64,000 nt of DNA, from contig JBCFYV010000100.1 of NCBI GenBank assembly GCA_039000515.1, forward strand, positions 26,447,874 to 26,511,873. The letters run 5' to 3'. Origin of the DNA: Timema cristinae (taxonomy: Eukaryota; Arthropoda; Insecta; Phasmatodea; Timematidae). The notes under the pieces were generated by a model that saw only the letters and a list, made by a program, of their open reading frames with translations, ran no database searches and was not told the DNA's origin. Shown one piece after another: positions 54,561 through 64,000 of the stretch (its first letter is position 1; every line of letters begins with the position of its first letter). The position numbers were made by a program, and so were the translations under genes.

Positions 54561-54877
54561 GGTGACCTGGTGGTCTAGGGGTAAGGTGTCAGACTTCTGT
54601 GCTGGCGGCCGGGGTTCAATCCTCGGTCCCGGCACAGATTTATCTGATTACCAAACCCTTCCTTCACCTCTGACAAGACATCTTGTGAATGTGGGGAATG
54701 CCAGGCCGCCACCGTAGTTCGGATTCCACGTTAAACTGTAGGTCCTTCATTCCATCTCACAATCACCCTACCATTACACATTAGCGTAAGTGCGTATAAC
54801 CCGAACGGGTAGTAAGACGCGGTGCAATAATAATAATAATAATAATAATAATATAATAATAATAGTAATAATAATAA
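54561..54877 (+). mobile_element. SINE-A, full length, near consensus
   Basis: Intact head GGTGACCTGGTGGTCTAGG, box B GGGGTTCAATCC, full body and standard tail, then ~60 bp of AAT repeats. TACATTGTAAAA flanks it (54543-54554, 54878-54889). One of the best-preserved SINE-A copies here. Confidence 0.96.
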
Positions 54878-54889
54878 TACATTGTAAAA

Positions 54890-55344
54890 TTTTATTAGCG
54901 TTGGCCGCATTAAATATATTTGTTTACTAAAAGGCCCTTCTTAAGAAAATTGAACAACCTTGATTAGAACCAGGCTCCCCCTCGGCCGTATCGACGGGCC
55001 TCAAGATAAAAATGAAATAGTGATCCAGTTGGGTACAAAGGACGTTCTTTTATTTATTTTTTACCGGTGTCTCTGTAGTCGAGTTTCCTGTTGTTCGCCC
55101 AGAGAACGGAAGTCGGGGAGCTGCCCCGAGCATTACCATGTCCGGCGCACGTGGTGTATGTTCTTCCTGGCGGTCCCGCTCGATAGTGGAGCAAGGGGGT
55201 GTTGCGGGAGTAACCGATCACGCAACCGGGCGCTGGGGTGGTTCAACCCCTCGCACTGCCGACTTGATGTTGAGGAAGGGCGGAGAGGACGAGCTACACC
55301 TCGTGCACGCCATTTATAGTCCTAGTCCATTATTATAGTGAACA
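54890..55344. other. CpG-rich unassigned sequence
   Basis: 55065-55310 is strikingly richer in G, C and CpG than the window. A 119-codon frame (54960-55319) exists but has no recognised domain; reading on either strand gave no family match. Confidence 0.4.
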
Positions 55345-55734
55345 TTAAGGTGGGGTGCTAGCGAGTTTAGTGCATTAATTTTTACAGTTTTTATTCCATT
55401 AACATTTTTTTGGCCAAAATAAAGCAAAGATTTCTTCCATAGAAAGATAGAATTTAGTTTTCTGCACATGCTAATCTCAACAGTTATTGAATATCTGTCA
55501 TGAGCATAGCGGAATTAGGTGAGAAACTCTTTAAATAAAGAGAAAAAGTTGTCATTACATTCCAGGACACCTTTGACAGATATTCAAGAACTGTTGAGCA
55601 CATCATTGGAAGAAAACTAAACTCTATGTTTATATAGAAGAAATATTTTATTTATTTTGGTCAAAAAAATGTCTATAATATAGAGACTTCAAAAATACTG
55701 CCCTAAACTCACGTTTATTAGCACCCCACCTTAA
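55345..55734. mobile_element. FB1 foldback element, complete 390 bp
   Basis: Starts TTAAGGTGGGGTGCTAG and ends with the exact inverted form; pairing continues across nearly the whole element (GCATGCTAATCTCAACAG against CTGTTGAGCACATC, with the centre near 55545). TTAA lies at both tips, either as target duplication or as part of the terminus. Confidence 0.92.
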
Positions 55735-55917
55735 CCCTCCGTTGTCTCCAATGAACCAACAAAAAATCCACTCGGAAGTAAAATATTTGACGGGGATAAC
55801 GTGCTTGTGCCACATTCACTATGTTTACGTAAAAAAAATTATTCAAAAATTACTGCGTAAAAGTAAATTTTGGTTACGACCCATTCTTAAGTATAAGTAG
55901 ATACAATGGTAATGATT
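55735..55917. other. Unassigned sequence
   Basis: No separate feature recognised. Confidence 0.3.
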
Positions 55918-56491
<574 letters not shown>

Positions 56492-56629
56492 TTTAGTGAA
56501 GCGTCTTCGCTGATTCGACATTGTGGACTCAGTATGAACGCGGCTTTACTTGACGTTTCAAAACGCTTCAAATATATAAATATATTTTTTTATCACAGCG
56601 TCCATATTAAATAATTAAGCTAGTGTGTT

Positions 56630-56715
56630 AACTATGAGGAAGGTTGGATCATTAAGAAAAGTATCAACAGATACGAGGAGGGAAAGTGTAAAACAATTTA
56701 GAAAAACTACAACCT
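56630..56715 (-). mobile_element. SINE-C body fragment, inverted partner of the next
   Basis: GTTAACTATGAGGAAGGTTGG, GAGGGAAAGTGTAAAAC and AAAACTACAACCTCAG, antisense to the fragment that follows. Confidence 0.65.
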
Positions 56716-56721
56716 CAGCCA

Positions 56722-56855
56722 CTATAGTGGTTTTCCACTCTCACTACGTGCAAATGCGTGCACACTTAAATCCAACCCTCGCTGTCCCTAACACATTATC
56801 ATGCTTGGTACAGTTACGTAAAACCCGAACGGTTAGTCAAACGCAGTTCTAAATA
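56722..56855 (+). mobile_element. SINE-C 3' half
   Basis: GTGGTTTTCCACTCTCAC, GCAAATGCGTGCACAC, tail AACCCGAACGGTTAGTC. With the preceding fragment it forms a head-to-head inverted arrangement. Confidence 0.8.
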
Positions 56856-57247
56856 TGAGGCGGATACCCAAGGATGTTCTAGATAATATTAGCAAAGCTA
56901 GTAAAAATAGGACAAAAGCGCGGTTAGGGGATAAAACCGCGGATTGAATCAGAAACATTATTTTACTAATGAAATTAAAAAAAAAAAAAATTTCACCCAA
57001 AAATCAATGTAAGTAAATAACAATTTATTATGTCTGAAAATGTAAGCGTGCACTAGCTGGGGAATAGAGAAACTAATACAAACCAACTACAATATGGCCT
57101 ATATTTATGTTAGTTAATTAATTATTTTATTTCAAATATTCTACTAACACGATTTAATAATCAAATACAATTAAATGGTCATTAATGTTATTAATTTGAC
57201 TTACATTTAAATTATATTATTATATATAATTAATATAATAGCTATAT
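56856..57247. other. AT-rich unassigned sequence
   Basis: No gene or repeat family recognised. Confidence 0.35.
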
Positions 57248-57290
57248 TTAGTACCACATCTTACTACCCATCCGGGCTATACGCAGGTAT
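57248..57290 (-). mobile_element. Solo SINE tail fragment
   Basis: TAGTACCACATCTTACTACCC and GGGCTATACGC; only the shared tail remains, with stem variant GCCC/GGGT (one G-U pair). Confidence 0.65.
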
Positions 57291-57536
57291 TAAGATCATC
57301 AGCGTTAATCTAAGATCTTTTTACTCATACCGGCGGGCGACAGTCTCATCATTTTCTCTCAATTGTATCACCCTCGACATTATTCTAATAGATTAGTGCA
57401 ACGTTTTTAACGTTTAGACTAAGAGCCAAGTGATTTTGAGGATGGACCCGACTCACTGTAACTATAGTGAATGTTCAGGGATCAGCTTTATTTTTTATTT
57501 GGTGTTGAGACCATAAGTGAAAATTAAAATACCTCT

Positions 57537-59905
57537 TAATGCACATGTAGAGACATAGCAATGCAAATATATAGAGTCCTGGAAGTGCAAGTGCATATAG
57601 ACCTGACAGTACTGGTATAGAGAGAGACCTTGCAATGCTCATGTAGAGAAAGACCTGGCAGTACAGGTATAGAGAAAACCCTTGCAATGCTCATGTAGAG
57701 AAAGACCTGGCAGTACAGGTATAGAGAGAGACCTTGCAATGCTCACATAGAGAAAGACCTGGCAGTACAGGTATAGCGAGAGACCTTGCAATGCTCATGT
57801 AGAGAAAGACCTGGCAGTACAGGTATAGAGAGAACCCTTGCAATGCTCATGTAGAGAAAGACCTGGCAGTACAAGTAGAGAGAGAGACCTTGCAATGCTC
57901 ACATAGAGAAAGACCTGGCAGTACAGGTATAGCGAGAGACCTTGCAATGCTCATGTAGAGAAAGACCTGGCAGTACAGGTATAGAGAGAACCCTTGCAAT
58001 GCTCATGTAGAGAAAGACCTGGCAGTACAGGTATAGAGAGAGACCTTGCAATGCTCACATAGAGAAAGACCTGGCAGTACAGGTATAGCGAGAGACCTTG
58101 CAATGCTCATGTAGAGAAAGACCTTGCAGTACAGGTATAGAGAGAACCCTTGCAATGCTAATGTAGAGAAAGACCTGGCAGTACAGGTATAGAGAGAGAC
58201 CTTGCAATGCTCATGTCGATAAAGACCTGGCAGTACAGGTATAGAGAGAGACCTTGCAATGCTCATGTAGAGAAAGACCTGGCAGTACAGGTATAGCGAG
58301 AGACCTTGCAATGCTCATTAGAGAAAGACCTGGCAGTACAGGTATAGAGAGAGACCTTACAATTGCTCATGTAGAAAATACCTGGCAGTACAGGTAATAG
58401 AGAGAACCTTACAATGCTCATGTAGAGAAATACCTGACAGTACAGGTATATAGAGAGACTTACAATGCTCATGTAGAGAAAGACCTGGCAGTACAGGTAT
58501 AGAGAGAGACCTTACAATGCTCATGTAGAGAAATACCTGGCAGTACAGGTATAGAGAGAGACCTTACAATGCTCATGTAGAGAAATACCTGGCAGTACAG
58601 GTATAAGAGAGACCTTACAATGCTCATGTAGAAAAGACCTGGCAGTACAGGTATAGAGAGAGACCTTGCAATGCTCATGTATAGAAAGACCTGGCAGTAC
58701 AGGTATAAGAGAGACCTTGCAATGCTCATTAGAGAAAGACCTGGCAGTACAGGTATAGAGAGAGACCTTGCAATGCTCATTAGAGAAAGACCTGGCAGTA
58801 CAGGTATAGAGAGAGACCTTACAATGCTCATGTAAGAAATACCTGGCAGTACAGGTATAAGGAGAGACCTTGCAATGCTCATTCGATAAAGACCTGGCAG
58901 TACAGGTATAGAGAGAGACCTTGCAATGCTCATTAATAAAGACCTGGCAGTTCAGGTATAGAGAGAGACATTGCAATGCTCATGTAGAGAAATACCGGCA
59001 GTACAGGTATAGAGAGAGACCTTACAATGCTCATGTAGAAAAGACCTGACAGTACAGGTATAGAGAGAGACCTTCAATGCTCATGTAGAGAAATACCTGG
59101 CAGTACAGGTATATAGAGAGACCTTACAATGCTCATGTAGAGAAATACCTGACAGTACAGGTATAAGAGAGACCTTACAATGCTCATGTAGAGAAAGACC
59201 TGGCAGTACAGGTATAGAGAGAGACCTTACAATGCTCATGTAGAGAAATACCGGGACAGTACAGGTATATAGAGAGACCTTACAATGCTCATGTAGAGAA
59301 AGACCTGGCAGTACAGTATAGAGAGAGACCTTGCAATGCTCATGTAGAGAAATACCTGGCAGTACAGATATAGAGAGACCTTACAATGCTCATTTAGTGA
59401 AAGACCTGGCAGTACAGGTATAGAGAGAGACCTTGCAATGCTCATGTCGATGAAAACCTGGCAGTACAGGTATAGAGAGAGACCTTGCAATGCTCATTTA
59501 GAGAAAGACCTGGCAGTACAGGTATATAGAGAGACCTTACAATGCTCATGTAGAGAAATACCTGGCAGTACAGGTATAGAGAGAGACTTCAATGCTCATG
59601 TAGAGAAATACCAGGCAGTACAGGTATAAGAGAGACCTTACAATGCTCATGTAGAGAAATACCTGGCAGTACAGGTATAGCGAGAGACCTTGCAATGCTC
59701 ATGTCGATAAAGACCTGCAGACAGGTATAGGATAAGGAGAGACCTTACAATGCTCATGTAGAGAAATACCAGGCAGTACAGGTATATAAGAGAGAGACCT
59801 TACAATGCTCATGTAGAGAAATACCTGGCAGTACAGGTATAGGAGAGACCTTAGCAATGCTCATTCGATAAAACCTGGCAGTACAGGTATAGAGAGACCG
59901 CAATG
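57537..59905. repeat. 52-bp tandem array, ~45 units, with 156-bp higher-order repeat
   Basis: The unit joins CCTTGCAATGCTCATGTAGA with a GACCTGGCAGTACAGGTATA half; these halves look like diverged copies of one 26-bp ancestor (AGACCT.GCA.T.C). Between about 57630 and 58200 three unit types cycle regularly (GAGAACCC type, GAGAGACC type, CACATAG/GCGAGAG type), giving a 156-bp higher-order period. Beyond 58300 TTACAATG variants and many 1-2 bp deletions accumulate. Long minus-strand open frames (to 154 codons) are by-products. Confidence 0.97.
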
Positions 59906-60177
59906 CGGAGGTGTGTGGTACCCTCCCACAGAAGAGCCCGATAGAAACCTTGACATCAGATGACCTTGAGGTGGCCGGGCCTCGGTTTCACGCAGGCGAG
60001 TTATTTCAAAGAAGCGGTGTCGGGTGTGGGTGGGGGAGGGGGCGTGGGTGCGTGCCGCGCGAAACCATCAGGCGAGGGCCGAGAGACCGCAACCAGAACG
60101 CGAGGGGGCTCTCGCTCGTGCATGGCTAATGCGATAAATCACGGCTCTCTCCGTAATGAGATGGAGCAGATCCACTC
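59906..60177. other. CpG-rich unassigned sequence
   Basis: GC-rich (GGTGTGGGTGGGGGAGGGGG, then CGTGCCGCGCGAAACC). Two overlapping plus-strand frames have no recognised domain. Confidence 0.4.
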
Positions 60178-60290
60178 CGATTTTCATAGAAGGGCCTTAT
60201 TTGACAGCTAGAAGAGTTACTTGATCTACTTTCACGTATTCATACGTCAGGTCATGTGAGCTGCAGCTGACACTTTTTATAGATATTATT
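60178..60290 (+). repeat. Dispersed repeat R3, copy 3
   Basis: CGATTTTCATAGAAGGG, ACTTGATCTACTTTCACGTA and TTCATACGTCAGG match 11465-11575. Confidence 0.62.
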
Positions 60291-60574
60291 ATATACTAAA
60301 AGGTTCTCAATTTTGACAGAAATATTTTAATTTTTTAAAAGGCACTTCTTAAGAACATCTGATTAATTCTACAATGTAAAAACATCATTTCCAACATCTT
60401 TGATGTTGTGGTCCATGGTTGGTGGGTTCGAACACAAATCTAGAACACACTTGTTTGATTTATGTTGGTGCTGACCATAGTCACGCAGAGGATTCAGGAG
60501 GGTTCGAGGGGGGCTAAGGGATATCATTTTTTTTGGGAGGAGTCATTTATGCTAATTACTGGTTTATTTATTTT
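60291..60574. other. Unassigned sequence
   Basis: No recognised feature. Confidence 0.3.
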
Positions 60575-60583
60575 TAATAACAT

Positions 60584-60843
60584 CTTAATAATAATACCTA
60601 GCACCGCGTCTTGCTACCCGTTCTAGTTATACGGTTAAATACTAATTACTCTAATGGGTTAGAGATTGGCAAGGTTGAGTAAAGAGGAAGTGAACCCGAA
60701 TTTGCGTGGATAGAGTGAAAACCCGTTTAGGAAAAATCAACCCCAGTTCACCCGAGCGAGATTATAATCTTTATTTCCCCGTCCTCGGCAGTATAGCTTA
60801 ACAAGAAACTAGTGCGTTAGCTAACTACGTCATCGAGGCGGGT
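60584..60843 (-). mobile_element. SINE-B, full span, moderately diverged
   Basis: AAT-rich tail, AGCACCGCGTCTTGCTACCC, body, head CATCGAGGCGGGT. TAATAACAT flanks it (60575-60583, 60846-60854). Box B is mutated (GATTATAATCTT in antisense). Confidence 0.88.
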
Positions 60844-60921
60844 TCTAATAACATACAAATGGTTTTGACGAAGGAAAAAATATTAATGTTTCTTTTCCAA
60901 ACAAAGCATCACTATACTTAG

Positions 60922-61098
60922 GTTTCCAAACCCTTCCTTCACTCTGACAAGACAACTTGTGAATGTGGGGAATGCCAGGCCTCACCGTGGTTCGGATTCC
61001 ACGTTAAACTGTAGGTCCTCCATTTCATCTCACAATCACCCTACCATTACACATTAGCGTAAGTGCGTATAACCCGAACGGGTAGTAAGACGCGGTGC

Positions 61099-61136
<38 letters not shown>

Positions 61137-61156
61137 TAATAATAATAATATAATAA
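60922..61156 (+). mobile_element. SINE-A, 5'-truncated
   Basis: Starts at TTTCCAAACCCTTCC (head missing), body and standard tail, then more than 50 bp of AAT-rich repeat. Confidence 0.93.
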
Positions 61157-61354
61157 AAACTTTGAACACTTTTATAAAACCAGGTAAACCAGTACATTAA
61201 CTTTTATAAACGTGTGTTGTAAATGTGGCAAAAATACATGGTCTCGCCAGTCAGTAACCTGAACATGGTTTTAGTTTCTAGATTCTTCAATTCGCAAGGC
61301 CGTAATCTACGAGACTTGTTTATTATTTTAAAAGTTGGATCCAACATGCTGGGA

Positions 61355-61490
61355 GACAACACACGAGTAAAAGTAAGTTGAAGGCAAGACCAAGTCTTAC
61401 ACCCACAGAGAGCAACCGATAAACTTAATGTTTTGTATATTTTGAGTTTTACATCCCTTGACAACAGGCAAAATTTCAACATCTTTCTGA
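61355..61490 (-). pseudogene. Non-LTR retrotransposon RT fragment
   Basis: Minus-strand frame begins LKFCLLSRDVKLKIYKTLSL, then SVALCGCKTWS. LLS..LK..IYKT...PV.LYG.ETW is the segment after the catalytic core of many LINE RTs. The similarity ends near 61375; the remainder of the frame is unrelated. Confidence 0.65.
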
Positions 61491-61908
61491 CCGAGTAATT
61501 TCTTAGTTTCCAATCTAATATCGTTATTGCTAGTTAAAAATATTCGGATTAGACTCTTCCTATAAAAATTGGATTGTATTTGTATACAAGTTCCTCCTGA
61601 TTTCTAGATATTAAAATGTGTAGGCATATATTCGGTTTAGAAAATCAACTTTAGTTTAATTTAATTAGAGATATTATATTTTAGCTTGCACCTTGTTAAC
61701 TAATATTTTTCAGAATTAGCACGGTATCGTCCTCCATGATGAATTACAAACGACTGGCCAGAATTAATTGACGCACATTTGAACCAACCAACACTGGTTG
61801 CAATGTTGGACGCATAGTATAGAAAGGGCAGTTTAGCAAACGTATCAAGACAAACATTAGGGGTAGACATTGGAACCAACGCTGGACGCATAGTCTGGAG
61901 CCGGCTTT
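61491..61908. other. Unassigned sequence with a short local duplication
   Basis: TGTTGGACGCATAGTATAG near 61804 recurs as CGCTGGACGCATAGTCTGG near 61880 (about 76 bp apart). Confidence 0.45.
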
Positions 61909-62012
61909 AGTCTAATCCCTGGAGTAAGCCAACTCCTATTTTACTAATAACGAGCAGTTCAGGTCGAATGCGTAAATGAATAACGTCTGGATCTAGATAT
62001 TATTTACGGTCC
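61909..62012 (+). repeat. Dispersed repeat R4, copy 1
   Basis: CTGGAGTAAGCCAACTCC, TACTAATAACGAGCAGTTCAGG and CGGTCCTAAGG match 63555-63672 in order. Confidence 0.6.
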
Positions 62013-62036
62013 TAAGGAGATGGTTACTATTTTAAA

Positions 62037-62327
62037 GGTGACCTGGTGGTCTAGGGATAGTGTCGGACTTCTGTGCTGGGGGTCTGTGGTTCAATCCTCG
62101 GTCCCGGCACATATTTATCTGATTGCCAAACCTTCCTTCACCTCTGACAAGACTTGTATAATCACAACTTGCGAATGTGTGGAATGCCAGACTTCCAACG
62201 TGGTTCGGATCCCACGTTAAACTGTAGGTCCTCCATTTCATCTCACAATCACCCTATCATTACACATTAGCGGTAGGTGCGTATAATCCGAACGGGTAGT
62301 AAGACGCAGTGATAATTATAATAATAA
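62037..62327 (+). mobile_element. SINE-A, full length, long subfamily
   Basis: Head GGTGACCTGGTGGTCTAGGG, box B GTGGTTCAATCC, body with the TATAATCACAACTTG insertion, tail with one stem change (AATCCGAACGGGT). Near-duplicate flanks TACTATTTTAAA (62025-62036) and TACTATTTAAAA (62328-62339). Confidence 0.93.
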
Positions 62328-62467
62328 TACTATTTAAAATATGGCACAAAACTAAATGGATGAGAAAGTACCAACATGTATATTTAATATACTATTAAAG
62401 CCCCTACTTTTGAAATTTTTTGAAAAATCATGAAAAGGTAAAACCATCTTAATTTCAACATTTCACA

Positions 62468-62662
62468 ACCGTTTCGGACGGCAGATTATGGAGAGATCGG
62501 GGTTTGAATCCACATCAGGTATTGATGAGAGTGTTTTTTCCTGAATGGTTTTCCACTCTCCACCACAAAAACGCGGGTACTCCACCTCTAAGTTCAACCT
62601 TCCTCATTCCTAATACATTGGTGTAGGCCTAGTTAGTATATAGACGCAGTGCTAAAATAATC
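62468..62662 (+). mobile_element. SINE-C, 5'-truncated, tail stem lost
   Basis: ACCGTTTCGGACGGCAGAT, box B GGGGTTTGAATCC, body, then TAGTATATAGACGCAGTGC, lacking the inner stem. Confidence 0.8.
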
Positions 62663-62911
62663 ACGTTAAATGCTGCAGTTCTACGATTAAATAAGGAGAC
62701 AGACAAGCACGCTATACTGACTTTGATAAATTATCGGACTTAATAAAGTGCAAGATCCACAGGTTAAAAAAAATCACGTTAAGCTCATAAGTCATAATTT
62801 ACACTCCGTTTACCCTGACACTTAAAAAGCTTACCTTACACGTTTCCACTATGGTATAGTTTATAAGATAAAACCATAGTGTAGGCCTAATAGATCAAGG
62901 CACCCTTCACA

Positions 62912-63150
62912 TCCACTTCGGTGGCTGCGTGGTCTAACGCGCTACTATCGAGTTGGACTAGACTGCCAAAGATGGGGGGGATTGGGGTTCGATCCCAGTC
63001 AGGTGCAATGAGGGTGGTTGGTTTTCAACTTTCCTTTCATGCAAATGCGGATAAATTTCCTCTCAAATAAACCTTTCTAATTCCTAAACCATTAATGTAA
63101 TTAGTAATTAGGCATACAACTCTAACGGGTAGTAAGACGCGGTGCTAAAA
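62912..63150 (+). mobile_element. SINE-C, full span
   Basis: Head CACTTCGGTGGCTGCGTGG, box B GGGGTTCGATCCCAG, body, tail CTAACGGGTAGTAAGACGCGG. Confidence 0.87.
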
Positions 63151-63554
63151 ATTAAAATAAAATACTACCTTTCAGGGTAAACGTAGTGTAAACAAAATCG
63201 TTTGATTTATATCATTGTCAGCTGGACGATATTTATTTACAACAGGTCAACGGCCCAGCCCGGTTGTATTACGACACCGGGACAGGTTTCTAGTTAATTA
63301 GGACCAAAACAACACGAAAGGTTATCCAACACTTTTAACAAGTCAATAGTGTGCCTCTTAGTTGAGGACCCGGGCTCAAATTCCAACAAGGCTGAAAATT
63401 TTATCAATGATAATCTTGAGTCTTCCTCTTTCATAGTGAATATTTAAAGGCCAGGGGACTGGATGTTGTATCTGTTCTCAAATTAATTCGTTTGAGAGTC
63501 GTGTGGCGATATGATCAGTCAGCTCAGAAAATAGATATTTTGACCTATTTTATA
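63151..63554. other. Unassigned sequence
   Basis: No gene or repeat family recognised. Confidence 0.35.
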
Positions 63555-63672
63555 GTATAGTCTCTGGAGTCAACCAATCTCCCAGTACACTAACAACAAG
63601 CAGTTCAGGACGAATGGTGGATTGATTGACCCAACCTCCAAATCTCGACTAAATTAGCGGCCCTAAATCGTC
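63555..63672 (+). repeat. Dispersed repeat R4, copy 2
   Basis: CTGGAGTCAACCAATCTCC, TACACTAACAACAAGCAGTTCAGG-like and CGGCCCTAAAT correspond to 61909-62012. Confidence 0.6.
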
Positions 63673-64000
63673 CAATTAATAATTTTTATCACGAAAAGTT
63701 TTGCTCGATGGCTGCGATGAAACGGGCTAGTTTGTTATAGACAAGTAATGGGCTGTAGCTCTGTACTTCACCAGAACAAAGTGTACATAGAACCGCGATA
63801 TCTGAATGACAGCTTTAATATATTCTTGAATGGACGCTTTCAAACCAGTTCTTGTAGAATGCTGGAAGGTGAGCTAGAAGAACACATTCAACAACAACCA
63901 CTAATCATTCCTCATTTAACCAACTCCTTCATTTTATAAATTTTTTTTTTTTTCAAGTACACTCGTGTTTATCAGAGCTAACCTATATAATTATACATTT
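63673..64000. other. Unassigned sequence at the right edge
   Basis: A 63-codon frame (63748-63939) has no recognised domain. Confidence 0.3.

Noticed and set aside
54561..54640. A functional tRNA gene in the SINE-A head
   Set aside because: Box A and box B words are present, but cloverleaf stems are poor and the sequence continues into a SINE body with target duplications.
54960..55319. 119-codon frame in the CpG-rich patch as a host gene
   Set aside because: Cys/Arg-rich composition follows from GC content; an overlapping second frame is also open and no domain was recognised.
58469..58976. Long minus-strand open frames (151-154 codons) with SIPVLPGLS-type repeats
   Set aside because: They lie wholly in the 52-bp array, whose period is not a multiple of three; two overlapping frames are open at once because the unit lacks stops. 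No start context or gene evidence.
57537..59905. CRISPR array
   Set aside because: Units are contiguous 52-bp repeats without unique spacers, in a eukaryotic repeat context.

Overview
The window reads as a repeat-choked intergenic stretch of a large, AT-rich animal genome, most likely an arthropod and probably an insect. The supporting signs are non-LTR retrotransposon tails of types common in insects, a FLYWCH-MULE element, PIF/Harbinger, hAT and mariner-like remnants, and a dispersed repeat with a CTCGTGAGGA core. No intact host protein gene, real tRNA, rRNA or CRISPR array was found. Nearly all open frames are chance frames inside tandem arrays or tRNA-derived SINEs.

The dominant component is about fifty SINE copies in three families. 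SINE-A begins with a tRNA-like head (GGTGACCTGGTGGTCTAGG). SINE-B begins CCCGCCTCGGTGGCGTAG. SINE-C begins CCCGCTTCAGTGGCCGAATG and resembles a Leu/Ser-type tRNA. B and C share a central body, and all three share the same 3' tail, which folds as a small two-tier stem-loop and ends in (AAT)n. Several copies carry 9-16 bp target-site duplications, so they moved by LINE-type target-primed retrotransposition.

Layout. 0-12 kb: a 63-bp tandem array, SINEs, a degenerate 21-bp minisatellite, foldback elements and two hAT elements with exact 8-bp duplications, one of them nested in a foldback element. 12-21 kb: SINEs, a possible Helitron-like end, foldback fragments, a mariner-like MITE and a jockey-like RT relic. 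21-36 kb: a Harbinger-derived element with a MADF-like start, a dimeric SINE-A, LINE relics, an 80-bp tandem array and many SINEs. 37.68-44.94 kb: a 7.25-kb DNA transposon with 0.6-0.8 kb inverted ends built of repeated modules, holding a decayed gene with an FHAFTGC-type motif and a Cys-rich tail. 50.10-53.51 kb: a complete but dead MULE with TIRs, an 8-bp duplication, subterminal repeats and a FLYWCH-transposase pseudogene with one intron, sitting inside a SINE-C. 54-64 kb: more SINEs, a complete 390-bp foldback element, a Harbinger transposase fragment and a 2.4-kb array of a 52-bp repeat with 156-bp higher-order structure.

The elements form a stratigraphy of nested insertions (SINE in hAT, hAT in foldback, MULE in SINE, SINEs in the MULE intron, SINE in the 7.25-kb element) from which relative ages can be read. 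All statements come from reading the sequence by eye; family names rest on recalled motifs, and no alignments or searches were run.
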